A stretch of 64,000 bases of DNA from Mesorhizobium sp. ZC-5 (GTDB lineage Bacteria; Pseudomonadota; Alphaproteobacteria; Rhizobiales; Rhizobiaceae). The notes beneath the pieces are model-generated. The model saw only the letters and a list, made by a program, of their open reading frames with translations, did not search any database and was not told the origin of the DNA. Position numbers and translations under genes: made by a program. This document shows positions 20,204 through 29,115 of this stretch, piece by piece; the first letter of the stretch is position 1, and each line of letters opens with the position of its first letter. Where the stretch lies: positions 461,001 through 525,000 of the forward strand of contig NZ_JAOWPT010000001.1 in NCBI RefSeq assembly GCF_025753855.1. The letters run 5' to 3'.

Positions 20204-20814
20204 GGAGACTTTTGGCGATATAGGCGAGGCTTTCGCAAAACGCAACCGCGATTCGCCAGCCGGCGGAGGATGCCCGGCTGCGCGCCTTTGGCTCGGGTCA
20301 AAATCGCCGCGCAGTTGCGGTCAGGATGTGTCGCGGCGCTCCTCCAGGACGTCGAAGGCGAGGCCGTGGAGGTCTTTCAGGATTTCGTGGATCTCGTGCC
20401 GGGATTTTTGCCGGCCCTGCCTGGGATGCTGGCCGGGCGGGCGGCCGGGAAGCAGCGGCCAGATGCGGTGCAGGCGACTGCGTCGGCGCGGTTCTCCGGT
20501 TTGCGTAGCGGCGTCCGGGTTTCTGTCCTGTGCGATGATCGCATCGCGACGCGCGCGCCAGCGGGCGAAGCGTTTTGCCTGGCGCGGCAGGTCGTCGAGG
20601 ATCGCGGCGAGGGTGGCGAGCCGGCGGCCAAGCCGCGTGGCGTCGACCGGGTCGTCGGGTGCTGGCAGGCGGCGGGGCACGATGGCGACAGTGTGGTGTA
20701 GCCGGGCACCGAGATGCGCGGCACGCTTTTCGCGACCGGACGGCATGGGCGGATATTCCATCGCGGAAGCCGGTCGAACAAGGGCAGCGTGAGCGTGGGG
20801 GTAGATGCGCTCTT

Positions 20815-20865
20815 ACCCCCACCCCTTACCCCTCCCCTCAGGGGGGAGGGGTAAGGGGTGGGGGT
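20815..20865. repeat. Palindromic repeat element (23-bp perfect hairpin)
   Basis: The left arm 20815-20837 and right arm 20843-20865 are exact complements around a 5-base loop. The arms are C-rich/G-rich (ACCCCCACCCC and onward). A related sequence forms the arms of the larger element at 40339-40471. It lies inside the decayed gene. Confidence 0.85.
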
Positions 20866-21045
20866 CCGGGCGGCATCAGGATACCGGTTCCGATGCCGTT
20901 GCGGAGGATCGTCGGCGCAGGCTTCGCCTTGCGCCAGCGCGACGGCGGGACGACAACGCCACGCGCCGCCACGATGATGAGCCGCCGGGTGGCAGACTCG
21001 GCCGGCCGCAGCAGGCGGAGCACGGTGGTGTGGGATGGCGCGGCA

Positions 21046-21105
21046 GGGTACCCCCACCCGACGCTTCGCGTCGACCTCCCCACAAGGGGGAGGTGAAGGA
21101 AGTTC
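21046..21105. repeat. Palindromic repeat element of the CACAAGGGGG type
   Basis: Two adjacent hairpins occur: 21059-21064 with 21068-21073, and 21074-21081 with 21087-21094. The core CCCCACAAGGGGG also occurs in the element at 37270-37423. In the minus frame it encodes FTSPLWGGRREASGGG, a low-complexity peptide that breaks the surrounding coding frame. Confidence 0.7.
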
Positions 21106-21322
21106 CGCCGGCGAGCCCCGCCATGGCGACGAGCGCGGCCAGGATGCGCTTCAGCGCCTCCGTGTTCCGCTCGATCGCCAGGTTCCAGTCCATCGCCGTT
21201 CCTTCCAAGTTGACGAGGAGGATTATGCGGGGCGGCTGGAGGGGTGGGGATAAAGGGAGAGAAGATTGCTGACAGATGGTGACAGGAAAGCGTTTGTTCC
21301 GCCTCATGCTTCCGCAGGGTTC

Positions 21323-21501
21323 CGGCATGGATTCCCGACACGCTCCGCTCGTTCCTCGCTCACGCGGTCGGGAATGACGGATAGTTCCTTTGCCACTTCC
21401 GCTAGTCGCCAACGCTGGCGATTGGCAGCCGCGTTCATGAAAACCGTCATTCCCGGCCGCGTGAGCGAGGAACGAGCGGAGCGTGTCGGGAATCCATGCC
21501 G
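21323..21501. repeat. 58-bp repeat as an inverted pair
   Basis: A 58-base unit (21323-21380) starting CGGCATGGATTCCCGACACG recurs inverted at 21444-21501 with a 63-base spacer. The same unit occurs at 43450-43509, inverted at 43658-43715, and at 44116-44175. The gap 21194-21753 holds this pair and an unremarkable GC-rich remainder; I see no gene there. Confidence 0.85.
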
Positions 21502-21753
21502 TGACGTTGACGACAGGAGAGGATGGATCTGGGACCTAAAAGAGCGTAATCCGCTCCTGCTCCGCCCGGAAGATTGTGCGGGGAGCTCGCGTTCCTTCGC
21601 GCCCCCTCTGGCCTGCCGGCTCCGGCCCTTCGCTATGGCTTCGGGCGTTCGTCGTTCGAAAAGCCAAATCGTTGGTTTTCGTTGCCTTTGGCAACCACTC
21701 CTCACCCCCCCACGAGTGGGGAGATTGGCAGCTTCGACGGTGGCGCTCACCGA

Positions 21754-22176
21754 TCAGCGCGGCTCGATCAGGTCCCAGAGGTTACCATAGAGGTCGGCGA
21801 ACACGGCCACCGTGCCATAGGCTTCACGGCGCGGCTCCTCGCGGAATTCCACGCCGCGCGTCTTCATGGACGCGTGGTCGCGGGCGAAGTCGTCGGTTTC
21901 CAGAAAGAAGGCGACACGGCCGCCGGTCTGGTTGCCGACCGCCGCGACCTGCGCCCCGTCGTTCGCACCGGAAAGGAACACATCGGCTTTGGCCAGCAGC
22001 AATCGCGCGCCGCCACCAACCGAAACCGTCACCCAGCGCTTGCCGCCGCCGAGGTCGACGTCGTCGGCGAGCTGGAAACCGAGCTTTTCCGTATACCAGG
22101 CGATCGCCTCGTCGTAGTCGGCCACGACCAGGGTGACGGTGGCAATGCGGCGGTTGCCGGAAAAATCCGCACTCAT
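21754..22176 (-). CDS. VOC (glyoxalase/bleomycin-resistance) superfamily protein
   Basis: This 140-residue protein has the two-repeat VOC fold. The first half contains TLVVADYDEAIAWYTEKLGF, and the second contains AFFLETDDFARDHASMKTRG, followed by the metal-ligand region GTVAVFADLYGNLWDLIEP. VOC proteins bind a metal and act on small molecules (glyoxalases, dioxygenases, resistance proteins); the substrate cannot be told from sequence. Its ATG overlaps the stop of the upstream gene at 22173 by 4 bases, so the two are co-translated. Confidence 0.87.
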   Translation of the reverse strand: MSADFSGNRRIATVTLVVADYDEAIAWYTEKLGFQLADDVDLGGGKRWVTVSVGGGARLLLAKADVFLSGANDGAQVAAVGNQTGGRVAFFLETDDFARDHASMKTRGVEFREEPRREAYGTVAVFADLYGNLWDLIEPR

Positions 22177-22556
22177 TGGGTCTTCACCGCAAACCGGCCA
22201 ACGATGCGTTTTTCGGCGATATCATAAAGAAAGATCGCCCGGGTACCGTCGGCGAGTTCCGCGTCGAGCGCGATGCGGTTGCCTGAAAGGCTCTGCGACA
22301 GGAGTTTAGCACCTGCCGGCAGCGGGATGTCGCCGGCGAGCATCCCGCCTTCCGCCGGCGACGGCACCACGGATGCCGGGGCGGCGGTCTCGGGCTCGGA
22401 TTGGCCGGATTTGTAGACAATCGCCGCGACCACCGCCATAAGGGCGATGAACAGCAGGCCGAGATTGATGGCGACGAAGCGGACCAGTTTTTTCCGCACC
22501 CTCTCGACCGCCGGGTCGAGCGGCTTTTCCTCGTTGTCGTCGTCTGGCCGTGCCAT
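22173..22556 (-). CDS. Conserved single-pass membrane protein (DUF6476-like)
   Basis: This 127-residue protein has an acidic-then-basic N-terminus (EEKPLDPAVERVRKKLVRF), one membrane helix at about residues 30-48 (INLGLLFIALMAVVAAIVY) and a periplasmic C-terminal domain with GDIPLPAGAKLLSQSLSG. The pattern fits a small alphaproteobacterial family that I recall as DUF6476; the name is from memory. It is divergent from rluD (36-base gap to 22592) and is coupled to the VOC gene by an ATGA overlap. Function unknown. Confidence 0.75.
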   Translation of the reverse strand: MARPDDDNEEKPLDPAVERVRKKLVRFVAINLGLLFIALMAVVAAIVYKSGQSEPETAAPASVVPSPAEGGMLAGDIPLPAGAKLLSQSLSGNRIALDAELADGTRAIFLYDIAEKRIVGRFAVKTQ

Positions 22557-22591
22557 TGAAAAATCCAGTGGGAATTGCCCGTGGGAATTGA

Positions 22592-23620
22592 ATGAACGCT
22601 CCTGATAGCGAAGCCGGTAAAGGATTGAAAGTGCTGGAAACCGGGCCTGATGCCGCGGGACAGCGCCTCGATCAATGGCTGTCAGCGGCGCTCGGGGCTG
22701 ATTTTTCCCGCAACCGTGTGCAGGCGCTGATCAAACTGGGCGCTGTGCAAATTGGCGGCAAGCCGGTGACCGAGGCCAAGCGCAAGATGGCCGCCGGCGA
22801 GAACGTGTCGGTGGACATGCCGGAGCCGGAGCCGGCGGAACCGCGGGGCGAGAACATCCCGCTCGACATTCTCTACGAAGACGCCGAACTGATCGTCATC
22901 AACAAGCCGGCCGGGCTTGTCGTGCATCCCGGCGCCGGCAACTGGACCGGCACGCTGGTCAACGCGCTGATCCATCATTGCGGCGACAGTCTTTCGGGCA
23001 TCGGTGGTGTCAGGCGGCCGGGCATCGTGCACCGGCTGGACAAGCAGACCAGCGGCGTCATGGTGGCCGCCAAGACCGACCTGGCGCATCGCGCGCTGTC
23101 GGAGGCCTTCGCCGACCATGGCGCCAGCGGCGACCTCGAACGCGCCTATTCGGCGCTGGTCTGGGGCATCCCACCGCGCATGACCGGCACGGTCGACGCG
23201 CCGCTCGGGCGCGCCGCAGACCGGGTGCGGCGCGCCGTCGTGCCCGAGGCCCGCGATGACGCCCGTCATGCGATCACCCATTTCACCGTCCGGGAAAAGT
23301 TCGGCGAAGGGCGCCCGGACACCGCGCAGGCGTCACTGGTCGAATGTCGCCTGGAAACCGGCCGTACCCACCAGATCCGCGTCCACACGGCCCATATCGG
23401 CCACCCGGTGATCGGCGACCCGGACTACGGCCAGGCCTTTCGCACCAAGGCGAACCGGCTGCCGGAGCCATTGAAAACACTTGTAAAATCTTTCCCTCGG
23501 CAGGCGCTGCACGCCGGCCTTCTTGCATTCCGGCATCCGGCTACCCATATCCTGATGAAGTTCGAAGCGCCGCTGCCAGGGGACATGCAGGAACTGGTAC
23601 GCGGCTTTCGCAATCCCTGA
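22592..23620 (+). CDS. rluD: RluA-family 23S rRNA pseudouridine synthase (RluD-like)
   Basis: This 342-residue enzyme has an N-terminal S4 RNA-binding domain (about residues 20-80, QRLDQWLSAALGADFSRNRV). The catalytic domain carries the signature HRLDKQTSGVMVAAKT, in which the Asp is the nucleophile for uridine isomerisation, and RTHQIRVHTAHIGHPVIGD. The S4 domain and length match RluD, which modifies helix 69 of 23S rRNA. The adjacent rpoH downstream is a pairing I recall from rhizobia. RluC-type specificity cannot be excluded. Confidence 0.88.
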   Translation: MNAPDSEAGKGLKVLETGPDAAGQRLDQWLSAALGADFSRNRVQALIKLGAVQIGGKPVTEAKRKMAAGENVSVDMPEPEPAEPRGENIPLDILYEDAELIVINKPAGLVVHPGAGNWTGTLVNALIHHCGDSLSGIGGVRRPGIVHRLDKQTSGVMVAAKTDLAHRALSEAFADHGASGDLERAYSALVWGIPPRMTGTVDAPLGRAADRVRRAVVPEARDDARHAITHFTVREKFGEGRPDTAQASLVECRLETGRTHQIRVHTAHIGHPVIGDPDYGQAFRTKANRLPEPLKTLVKSFPRQALHAGLLAFRHPATHILMKFEAPLPGDMQELVRGFRNP

Positions 23621-23678
23621 ACGTCGGTTGAGAAAACCTGATTCGCTTTGTTCACTTACGCGTGACACACTGTTTCGT

Positions 23679-23708
23679 GTTGAACAAATGCGTGTATTTT
23701 CCCGATTT
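23679..23708 (+). promoter_or_regulatory. Possible rpoH promoter (weak)
   Basis: GTTGAA at 23679-23684 and CCCGATTT at 23701-23708 resemble sigma-32 elements (CTTGAA, CCCCATNT), but the 16-base spacing is a little long. A housekeeping promoter using TTGAAC is an alternative. The rpoH start is about 100 bases downstream. Confidence 0.3.
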
Positions 23709-23811
23709 GTTCCTATATGAAGGTGTTGTGCGGCGCAGCAGAAACCGCTGACCGCGCCTTATGCCCGCCTCGTTCAGGGGGCACAATTCTTGAGAGAGGG
23801 AGGGTGCTTTT

Positions 23812-24723
23812 ATGGCCCAGACACTACCCAGCATCGTTTCCGGAGAAGGCGGCCTCAGCCGCTACCTGGAAGAAATCCGCCGCTTTCCCATGCTGCAGCC
23901 GCAGGAAGAGTACATGCTCGCCAAGCGGTACCAGGAGCATGAGGATACCGGTGCGGCCCACAAGCTCGTGACCAGCCATCTGCGTCTCGTGGCGAAGATC
24001 GCCATGGGTTATCGCGGCTACGGCCTGCCGATCGGCGAAGTCATTTCCGAAGGCAATGTCGGCCTCATGCAGGCAGTGAAGAAATTCGAGCCGGAGCGCG
24101 GCTTCCGGCTGGCGACCTATGCCATGTGGTGGATCAAGGCTTCGATCCAGGAATACATCCTGCGCTCGTGGAGTCTGGTGAAGATGGGCACCACCGCCAA
24201 CCAGAAGCGCCTGTTCTTCAACCTGCGCAAGGTGAAGGGCAAGATCCAGGCGCTCGATGACGGCGACCTGAAGCCCGAGCAGATCACCGAGATCGCCACC
24301 CGGCTGAATGTCAGCGAGGCGGAGGTCGTTTCGATGAACCGCCGCCTGTCGGGCGACGCTTCGCTCAACGCGCCGATCCGCGCGACCGAAGGCGAGTCCG
24401 GCGAGTGGCAGGACTGGCTGGTCGACGATCACGACAGCCAGGAAGACATGCTCATCGAGCAGGACGAACTGGAAAACCGCCGCGGCATGCTCGCCGGCGC
24501 CATGTCGGTGCTCAACGACCGCGAACGCCGCATCTTCGAGGCGCGGCGCCTCGCCGAAGAGCCGATGACGCTCGAGGAACTGTCGTCGGAGTTCGACATC
24601 AGCCGCGAGCGCGTGCGCCAGATCGAGGTCCGCGCCTTCGAGAAGGTGCAGGACGCGGTGAAGGCGGCCGCCCGGCGGCAGGCCCAGTCGCTGCGCACCA
24701 TCGAGGCGCAGCCGGCACACTGA
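23812..24723 (+). CDS. rpoH: Heat-shock sigma factor RpoH (sigma-32)
   Basis: This 303-residue sigma factor carries region 2 (HKLVTSHLRLVAKIAMGYRG, FATYAMWWIKASIQEYIL-type sequence). The RpoH box QKRLFFNLRKVK distinguishes it from other group-3 sigmas. Region 4 has a helix-turn-helix ISRERVRQIEVRAFEKVQ. It directs transcription of chaperones and proteases. The start has GAGAGGGAGG upstream. A strong terminator follows at 24742. Rhizobia often have a second RpoH; this one sits after rluD. Confidence 0.96.
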   Translation: MAQTLPSIVSGEGGLSRYLEEIRRFPMLQPQEEYMLAKRYQEHEDTGAAHKLVTSHLRLVAKIAMGYRGYGLPIGEVISEGNVGLMQAVKKFEPERGFRLATYAMWWIKASIQEYILRSWSLVKMGTTANQKRLFFNLRKVKGKIQALDDGDLKPEQITEIATRLNVSEAEVVSMNRRLSGDASLNAPIRATEGESGEWQDWLVDDHDSQEDMLIEQDELENRRGMLAGAMSVLNDRERRIFEARRLAEEPMTLEELSSEFDISRERVRQIEVRAFEKVQDAVKAAARRQAQSLRTIEAQPAH

Positions 24724-24741
24724 ACGGCACAACCCGAAAGA

Positions 24742-24771
24742 AAAAACCGCCGCAGAAATGCGGCGGTTTTT
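24742..24771 (+). terminator. rpoH terminator
   Basis: A perfect 13-bp stem (24742-24754 with 24759-24771) and a GAAA tetraloop are flanked by A and T runs. It lies 18 bases after the rpoH stop. Confidence 0.92.
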
Positions 24772-24819
24772 GTTTGAGGCAGCTCAAGTCGGAGGCGTTC
24801 GATTGCCAGACGCTGACGC

Positions 24820-26319
24820 TTAACCCGCCGAGCCGGCCGTCTTGGTTTCCCAGGCCTTCATCGCTTCCTCGAACACCTTCTCGCCGGGGATGCCCTTCTC
24901 CATCGTGATCAGGGCGCGGCGGCCGGATTTGTAGACCAGCGGCACGTCGATCCATTGATCGCGGCGCAGAAGGTTGAGATTGGTATCGACCTCCGCCTTG
25001 GTGTCGGTCAGCGCCACCAGGAAGAAACCGTCGGCGATCTTGGCGGGGATTCCGAGCAGCGCGTTGCCGGCCGACTGCTCCGTATCCTTCAGCGATACGC
25101 GCAGGATGTTCTCGATGCCGCCGCCCTCGAAACCTTCGGGCGTCAGGAAGATCATCTCGATGATATGGCTTGCCGGCAGGGTCGGGTCGCCGTTGCGCTT
25201 GATGGTCATGCGCAACTGGAGATCCTTGCCCGGGATCGTCGCTTCGGCACGGATTGCCGGCTCCGGCGGCTGATCGCCGCCCGGCGATTCCTGGACGACC
25301 GACCACACGATCGAGCCGGTGTCGGCCGACCCTTGCGCGACATTGGTCCGCTCCTCGTAGAAGATCGCCTTTTGGCCGACGGCGACCGCCGGTTCCGCTG
25401 CGGGGGGCGTGCCGGGGCCGGGAGCAGCAGGCGCTGCCGGGTCTACTGCGGCGGCAGGCGCGCCGGGATCGGTGGTTCCGGGGGCAGCAGGTTCTGCCGG
25501 CGCCGGTGGCTCCGGCGGCTGGGTCGCCGCTGCGACGGAGGTGCCCTCGCCGATCGTCTGGGCGCTCGAAGCCGGACCTTCGTCGACTTCCGAACCGTCG
25601 GCGTTCAGCCGCTGGGTGAATTTTTCGGGCTGCGCCGGCGCCTCGGCGGGCGGAGCGGCTGCCTCGGCATCGACCGCGGGTTTTTCGGGCGGCGGTGCCT
25701 CTGCCGGCGGCGGCGCCACTGCCACCGTTTCGGTCTTGTCGAGGCCGAGCATTGCCGACAGGTCGTCCTTGTTCAGCCATGCGGCATAGCCGCCACCGCC
25801 GAGCAGCGCCAGCACGACCAACGCAGCGATGATCCCGCCAAGGCCGCGCCGGCGCGGCGCCGCATCGTCGAAATCCTCGTAGCTGTCGTCGCCGGATTCG
25901 GCATGCTGGAAGTCGGACCTGGATTCGTTTTCGGGAGAATCCATGCCGGCGAGCACAGTCGGTTTCGAACCTGGAACCCCCGTCGCCGCCGGCTTGACCT
26001 CGAAGCTGCTGCCGGGCGTCCTTGCCGGCACCGCTTCAACCGGCTTCGAGCCATCGAGCGTCGAAAAAACGCTTTCGAGTTCTTCCAGCGGATCGGCGTC
26101 GGCCGGCCCGGCCCGGTATCCCGCTTCGATTTCCGCGATCGCGCCTTCGAGCGACTTCTTCTGCCGTTCGGCAATCGCCGCCGGCGGCGGCGGGTTGATC
26201 GCCGCAAGCTTGGCTGCGACCGTGGCGCGTGCCTTTTCGTAGACGCGCTCGCGCATCGCCGGAGTTGTGTCGCCCAGCCCGTCGATCGTTTTCTTCAGAA
26301 CAGCAACGAAATCTGCCAT
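24820..26319 (-). CDS. Large Pro/Ala-rich conserved membrane protein
   Basis: This 499-residue protein has a cytoplasmic N-terminal helical region (MADFVAVLKKTIDGLGD, about 1-100), an acidic linker, one membrane helix near residues 165-185 (GGIIAALVVLALLGGGGYA) and a long Ala/Pro/Glu linker (about 200-320). The periplasmic C-terminal domain (about 330-495) carries VVQESPGGDQPPEPA and LITMEKGIPGEKVFEEAM. The layout suggests an envelope-spanning protein. It is seen next to rpoH and purA in rhizobia as I recall, without a known function. Transcription may start in the 108-base gap after purA. Confidence 0.8.
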   Translation of the reverse strand: MADFVAVLKKTIDGLGDTTPAMRERVYEKARATVAAKLAAINPPPPAAIAERQKKSLEGAIAEIEAGYRAGPADADPLEELESVFSTLDGSKPVEAVPARTPGSSFEVKPAATGVPGSKPTVLAGMDSPENESRSDFQHAESGDDSYEDFDDAAPRRRGLGGIIAALVVLALLGGGGYAAWLNKDDLSAMLGLDKTETVAVAPPPAEAPPPEKPAVDAEAAAPPAEAPAQPEKFTQRLNADGSEVDEGPASSAQTIGEGTSVAAATQPPEPPAPAEPAAPGTTDPGAPAAAVDPAAPAAPGPGTPPAAEPAVAVGQKAIFYEERTNVAQGSADTGSIVWSVVQESPGGDQPPEPAIRAEATIPGKDLQLRMTIKRNGDPTLPASHIIEMIFLTPEGFEGGGIENILRVSLKDTEQSAGNALLGIPAKIADGFFLVALTDTKAEVDTNLNLLRRDQWIDVPLVYKSGRRALITMEKGIPGEKVFEEAMKAWETKTAGSAG

Positions 26320-26427
26320 GCTTCTTCAACCTGTACTTTCCGATCACCCGGCCGGTGCCGGGAAATCCTGCCGGTCGGAGCCGGCTTTTAAATCACGCTC
26401 CCACCCCTGATCTCACTGAATCATGGT

Positions 26428-27726
26428 CTAATCTTGAAAAGGGTCCGTCACAAGTATGGTGTCGTCCCGTTCGGGACTGGTCGAAAGCAGCGCCACCGGC
26501 GCTCCGATCAGTTCTTCTATGTGACGTACATACTTAACTGCCTGCGCCGGCAGATCGTTCCAGCTTCGCGCACCGGCTGTCGTACCCTTCCAGCCTTCCA
26601 GCGTTTCATAAATCGGCTCCACCCGTGCCTGCGCACCCTGGCTGGCGGGCAGATAGTCGATTTCCTCGCCGTCCAGCCGGTAGCCGGTGCACACCTTGAT
26701 CTCTTCGAGACCGTCAAGCACGTCGAGTTTTGTCAGGGCGATGCCATTGATGCCGTTCACCGCCACCGCCTGGCGCACCAGAACGGCGTCGAACCAGCCG
26801 CAGCGGCGCTTGCGGCCGGTCACCACGCCGAACTCATGGCCGCGCGTGCCCAGGAACTCGCCGATCTCGTTGGTCTGCTCGGTCGGGAAAGGCCCTTCGC
26901 CGACGCGCGTCGTGTAGGCCTTGGTGATGCCGAGCACATAGCCGATGGCGCCCGGGCCCATGCCGGATCCGGTAGCGGCCTGTCCGGCAACCGTGTTCGA
27001 CGAGGTCACGAACGGATACGTGCCCTGGTCGATATCGAGCAGCGTCCCCTGGGCGCCCTCGAACAGGATGCGCGCGCCGGCGCGGCGCTTGTCGTCGAGG
27101 ACTTTCCAGACGCGATCGACATAGGGGAGGATCTGCTCAGCGACCGAGGTAAGCTCCTCCATGATGGTCTCGTGCGAGACTTCGGGATGGCCCAGTCCGC
27201 GCCGCAGCGCGTTGTGGTGGGTCAGCAGGCGGTCGACCTTGATCGGCAGCGTGTCGAGGCTGGCCAGATCCATGACGCGTACCGCGCGGCGGCCGACCTT
27301 GTCCTCGTAGGCCGGGCCGATGCCGCGGCGGGTCGTGCCGATCTTGGTGCCGGAATTCGAGGCCGCATCCTCGCGGAATCCGTCCAGTTCGCGGTGCAGC
27401 GACAGGATCAGCGCGGTGTTCTCGGCGATCTTCAGCCGCTCGGGCGTCACCTCGACGCCTTGCGCCTTCAGTTTGGTGGACTCGGCGACGAAGGCGTGGG
27501 GATCGAACACCACGCCGTTGCCGATGATCGACAGCTTGCCCTCGCGGACGACGCCGGATGGCAGCAGCGACAGTTTGTAGACCTTGCCGTCGACGACCAG
27601 CGTGTGGCCGGCGTTGTGGCCGCCCTGGAACCGCACCACGACATCGGCACGCTCCGACAGCCAGTCGACGATCTTGCCCTTGCCTTCGTCACCCCACTGC
27701 GAGCCGACGACCACCACATTGGCCAT
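26428..27726 (-). CDS. purA: Adenylosuccinate synthetase
   Basis: This 432-residue enzyme couples GTP hydrolysis to IMP plus aspartate condensation, the first committed step to AMP. The N-terminal [16 protein letters not shown] is the catalytic P-loop region (Asp14, Lys17), His41 sits in GGHNAGHTL, and [12 protein letters not shown] is the nucleotide-binding signature. Length and motifs match the bacterial enzyme throughout. No purine riboswitch is apparent in the 187 bases up to the divergent DMT gene. Confidence 0.97.
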   Translation of the reverse strand: MANVVVVGSQWGDEGKGKIVDWLSERADVVVRFQGGHNAGHTLVVDGKVYKLSLLPSGVVREGKLSIIGNGVVFDPHAFVAESTKLKAQGVEVTPERLKIAENTALILSLHRELDGFREDAASNSGTKIGTTRRGIGPAYEDKVGRRAVRVMDLASLDTLPIKVDRLLTHHNALRRGLGHPEVSHETIMEELTSVAEQILPYVDRVWKVLDDKRRAGARILFEGAQGTLLDIDQGTYPFVTSSNTVAGQAATGSGMGPGAIGYVLGITKAYTTRVGEGPFPTEQTNEIGEFLGTRGHEFGVVTGRKRRCGWFDAVLVRQAVAVNGINGIALTKLDVLDGLEEIKVCTGYRLDGEEIDYLPASQGAQARVEPIYETLEGWKGTTAGARSWNDLPAQAVKYVRHIEELIGAPVALLSTSPERDDTILVTDPFQD

Positions 27727-27913
27727 GCAAATTCCCCTTCATGCGGCGCAAGGCGCCCAAAATGACAGGCCTCTATACCGTCAAGAACCGACAAGCGCGA
27801 CCCTTCTTTGGGCTTGTCGTTTCGATCAGGCACAACAAATTCCGGCTTTCACATCATTTACTTGGCCGGGCATGCGTTCTAGGCCGCCTGCAACCTCGGG
27901 AAGAGCCGTCCTC

Positions 27914-28807
27914 ATGCATCATCGCAAAGCCTACGCCCTGCTGCTCATGACCACCCTGTTCTGGGGCGGCAATGCCATCGCCGGAAAGCTGGCGATAGGC
28001 CACGTCTCGCCGATGCTTTTGACCGCGGCGCGTTGGATTGCCGCCTTCCTGCTGCTTCTGATCATCGGCATGCCTCGTGTCACCGCCGACTGGCCGGTGA
28101 TCCGGCAGAACCTCTGGCTCCTGGCAGGCCTTGGTTTCCTGGGTTTCACACTCTTCAATGTCGCGCTCTACTCCGCGCTTCTCTACACGACCGCAATCAA
28201 CGTCAGCATCGAACAGGCGGGCATTCCGATGCTGATATTCCTCGCCAACTTCCTGCTGTTCCGCACGCGGGTCACCTGGGCCCAGATCCTCGGCTCGGTG
28301 CTTTCGATCGTCGGCGTGCTTCTCACCGCGAGCCATGGCAGCCTGTCGCGGCTTTTGGACCTCGAGGTTAATTTCGGTGACGCGCTGATGCTGCTGGCCG
28401 TGCTTTTGTACAGCGGCTACACCGTCGCGCTGCGCTTCAAGCCGGCGATCCACTGGCAAAGCATGATCATCGTCCTGTGCGGCAGCGCCGCCCTCACTTC
28501 CATACCCTTCGCTATCGCCGAAATCTGGTATGGCGCCGCCATTCTGCCGGACCTGATAGGTTGGAGTGTGATTGCCTATACGGTGCTTTTTCCATCCATC
28601 CTGGCGCAGGTCTTCTACATCCGCGGCGTCGAACTGATCGGCGCCAATCGCGCCGGCCTGTTCGTCAACCTGGTGCCGATCTTCGGCACGCTGCTGTCGA
28701 TCCTGATCCTCGGCGAGGATTTCCAGACCTATCACGCGCTGGCGATGGTTCTCGTCATCAGCGGCATCTGGCTGGCGGAGCATAGCGGACGAAAAAGTGC
28801 AGGCTGA
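27914..28807 (+). CDS. DMT-superfamily (EamA) transporter
   Basis: This 297-residue membrane protein has ten predicted helices in two EamA repeats. The first opens with YALLLMTTLFWGGNAIAGKLA, and the second ends with FVNLVPIFGTLLSILILGEDF, the hallmark P-x-x-x/G-E motif. It probably exports metabolites such as amino acids; the substrate is unknown. The start at 27914 places the first helix at the N-terminus. The open frame extends far upstream, antisense to purA, but that stretch is not protein-like. Confidence 0.87.
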   Translation: MHHRKAYALLLMTTLFWGGNAIAGKLAIGHVSPMLLTAARWIAAFLLLLIIGMPRVTADWPVIRQNLWLLAGLGFLGFTLFNVALYSALLYTTAINVSIEQAGIPMLIFLANFLLFRTRVTWAQILGSVLSIVGVLLTASHGSLSRLLDLEVNFGDALMLLAVLLYSGYTVALRFKPAIHWQSMIIVLCGSAALTSIPFAIAEIWYGAAILPDLIGWSVIAYTVLFPSILAQVFYIRGVELIGANRAGLFVNLVPIFGTLLSILILGEDFQTYHALAMVLVISGIWLAEHSGRKSAG

Positions 28808-28835
28808 CGACGGGCGTGTTAAACACAATCCGATA

Positions 28836-28851
28836 TGCTATCATGATAGCA
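28836..28851. promoter_or_regulatory. Palindromic operator of the FitAB-type toxin-antitoxin
   Basis: A perfect 16-bp palindrome, TGCTATCATGATAGCA, lies 12 bases before the antitoxin ATG and embeds a -10-like TATCAT. Ribbon-helix-helix antitoxins autorepress at such sites. Confidence 0.75.
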
Positions 28852-28863
28852 ATGGAGAAAGCC

Positions 28864-29115
28864 ATGGCCCAGTTGCTGATCCGTCAGATCGATGAAGACG
28901 TGAAGGAAAGCCTCCGCAAACGCGCTAAACGGAACGGCGTGAGCGTGGAAGCGGAGGCGCGCGCTATCCTGCGCGCTGAATTGCTGCGAACTGATCCGGG
29001 CGAGTACGGACTTGGTTCCAAAATTGCCGCGCTGTTCAGGGATGTTCCCGATAACAATGAGCCTTTCGAACGCAAACTGGACCAATCCGTTCGACGTGCG
29101 AAATTCGACGAATGA
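28864..29115 (+). CDS. FitA-like ribbon-helix-helix antitoxin
   Basis: This 83-residue protein starts MAQLLIRQIDEDVKESLRKR, a ribbon-helix-helix DNA-binding domain (residues 1-45, continuing GVSVEAEARAILRAEL). A C-terminal tail wraps the toxin. The start at 28864 has GGAG 8 bases upstream; an upstream ATG at 28852 would place the palindrome at the leader. It neutralises the PIN toxin at 29112, and its stop overlaps that start by 4 bases. FitA/VapB-type modules are common accessory genes. Confidence 0.88.
   Translation: MAQLLIRQIDEDVKESLRKRAKRNGVSVEAEARAILRAELLRTDPGEYGLGSKIAALFRDVPDNNEPFERKLDQSVRRAKFDE

Larger units (their letters stand above)
20321..21193 (-). pseudogene. Decayed rhizobial hypothetical gene interrupted by two palindromic repeats
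   Basis: The minus strand carries consecutive coding-like pieces in different frames. The first starts MDWNLAIERNTEALKRILA at 21193 with a GGAAGGA ribosome site. The second, containing VLRLLRPAESATRRLIIVAA, is in another frame after the repeat at 21046-21105. The third, containing RLPAPDDPVDATRLGRRL and ending EIHEILKDLHGLAFDVLE at 20321, follows the repeat at 20815-20865. I recall intact single-frame relatives of about 230-300 residues in Mesorhizobium-type genomes with these three blocks in order. The two repeat insertions and at least one further shift make this a probable pseudogene. The last piece (20321-20761, 146 residues) could still be translated. Confidence 0.55.

Noticed and set aside
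20270-20701. A 143-codon plus-strand frame
   Set aside because: It is antisense to the conserved-looking minus-strand block (DDPVDATRLGRRL and onward).
24955-26391. A 478-codon plus-strand open frame
   Set aside because: It is the mirror of the proline/alanine-rich membrane protein on the minus strand; the translation is Arg/Gly-rich without domains.
27584-27913. Upstream extension of the DMT transporter frame
   Set aside because: It is antisense to purA and not hydrophobic; the first transporter helix begins right after the ATG at 27914.
27727-27913. A purine riboswitch upstream of purA
   Set aside because: No aptamer-like three-way junction or terminator hairpin is apparent in the gap.
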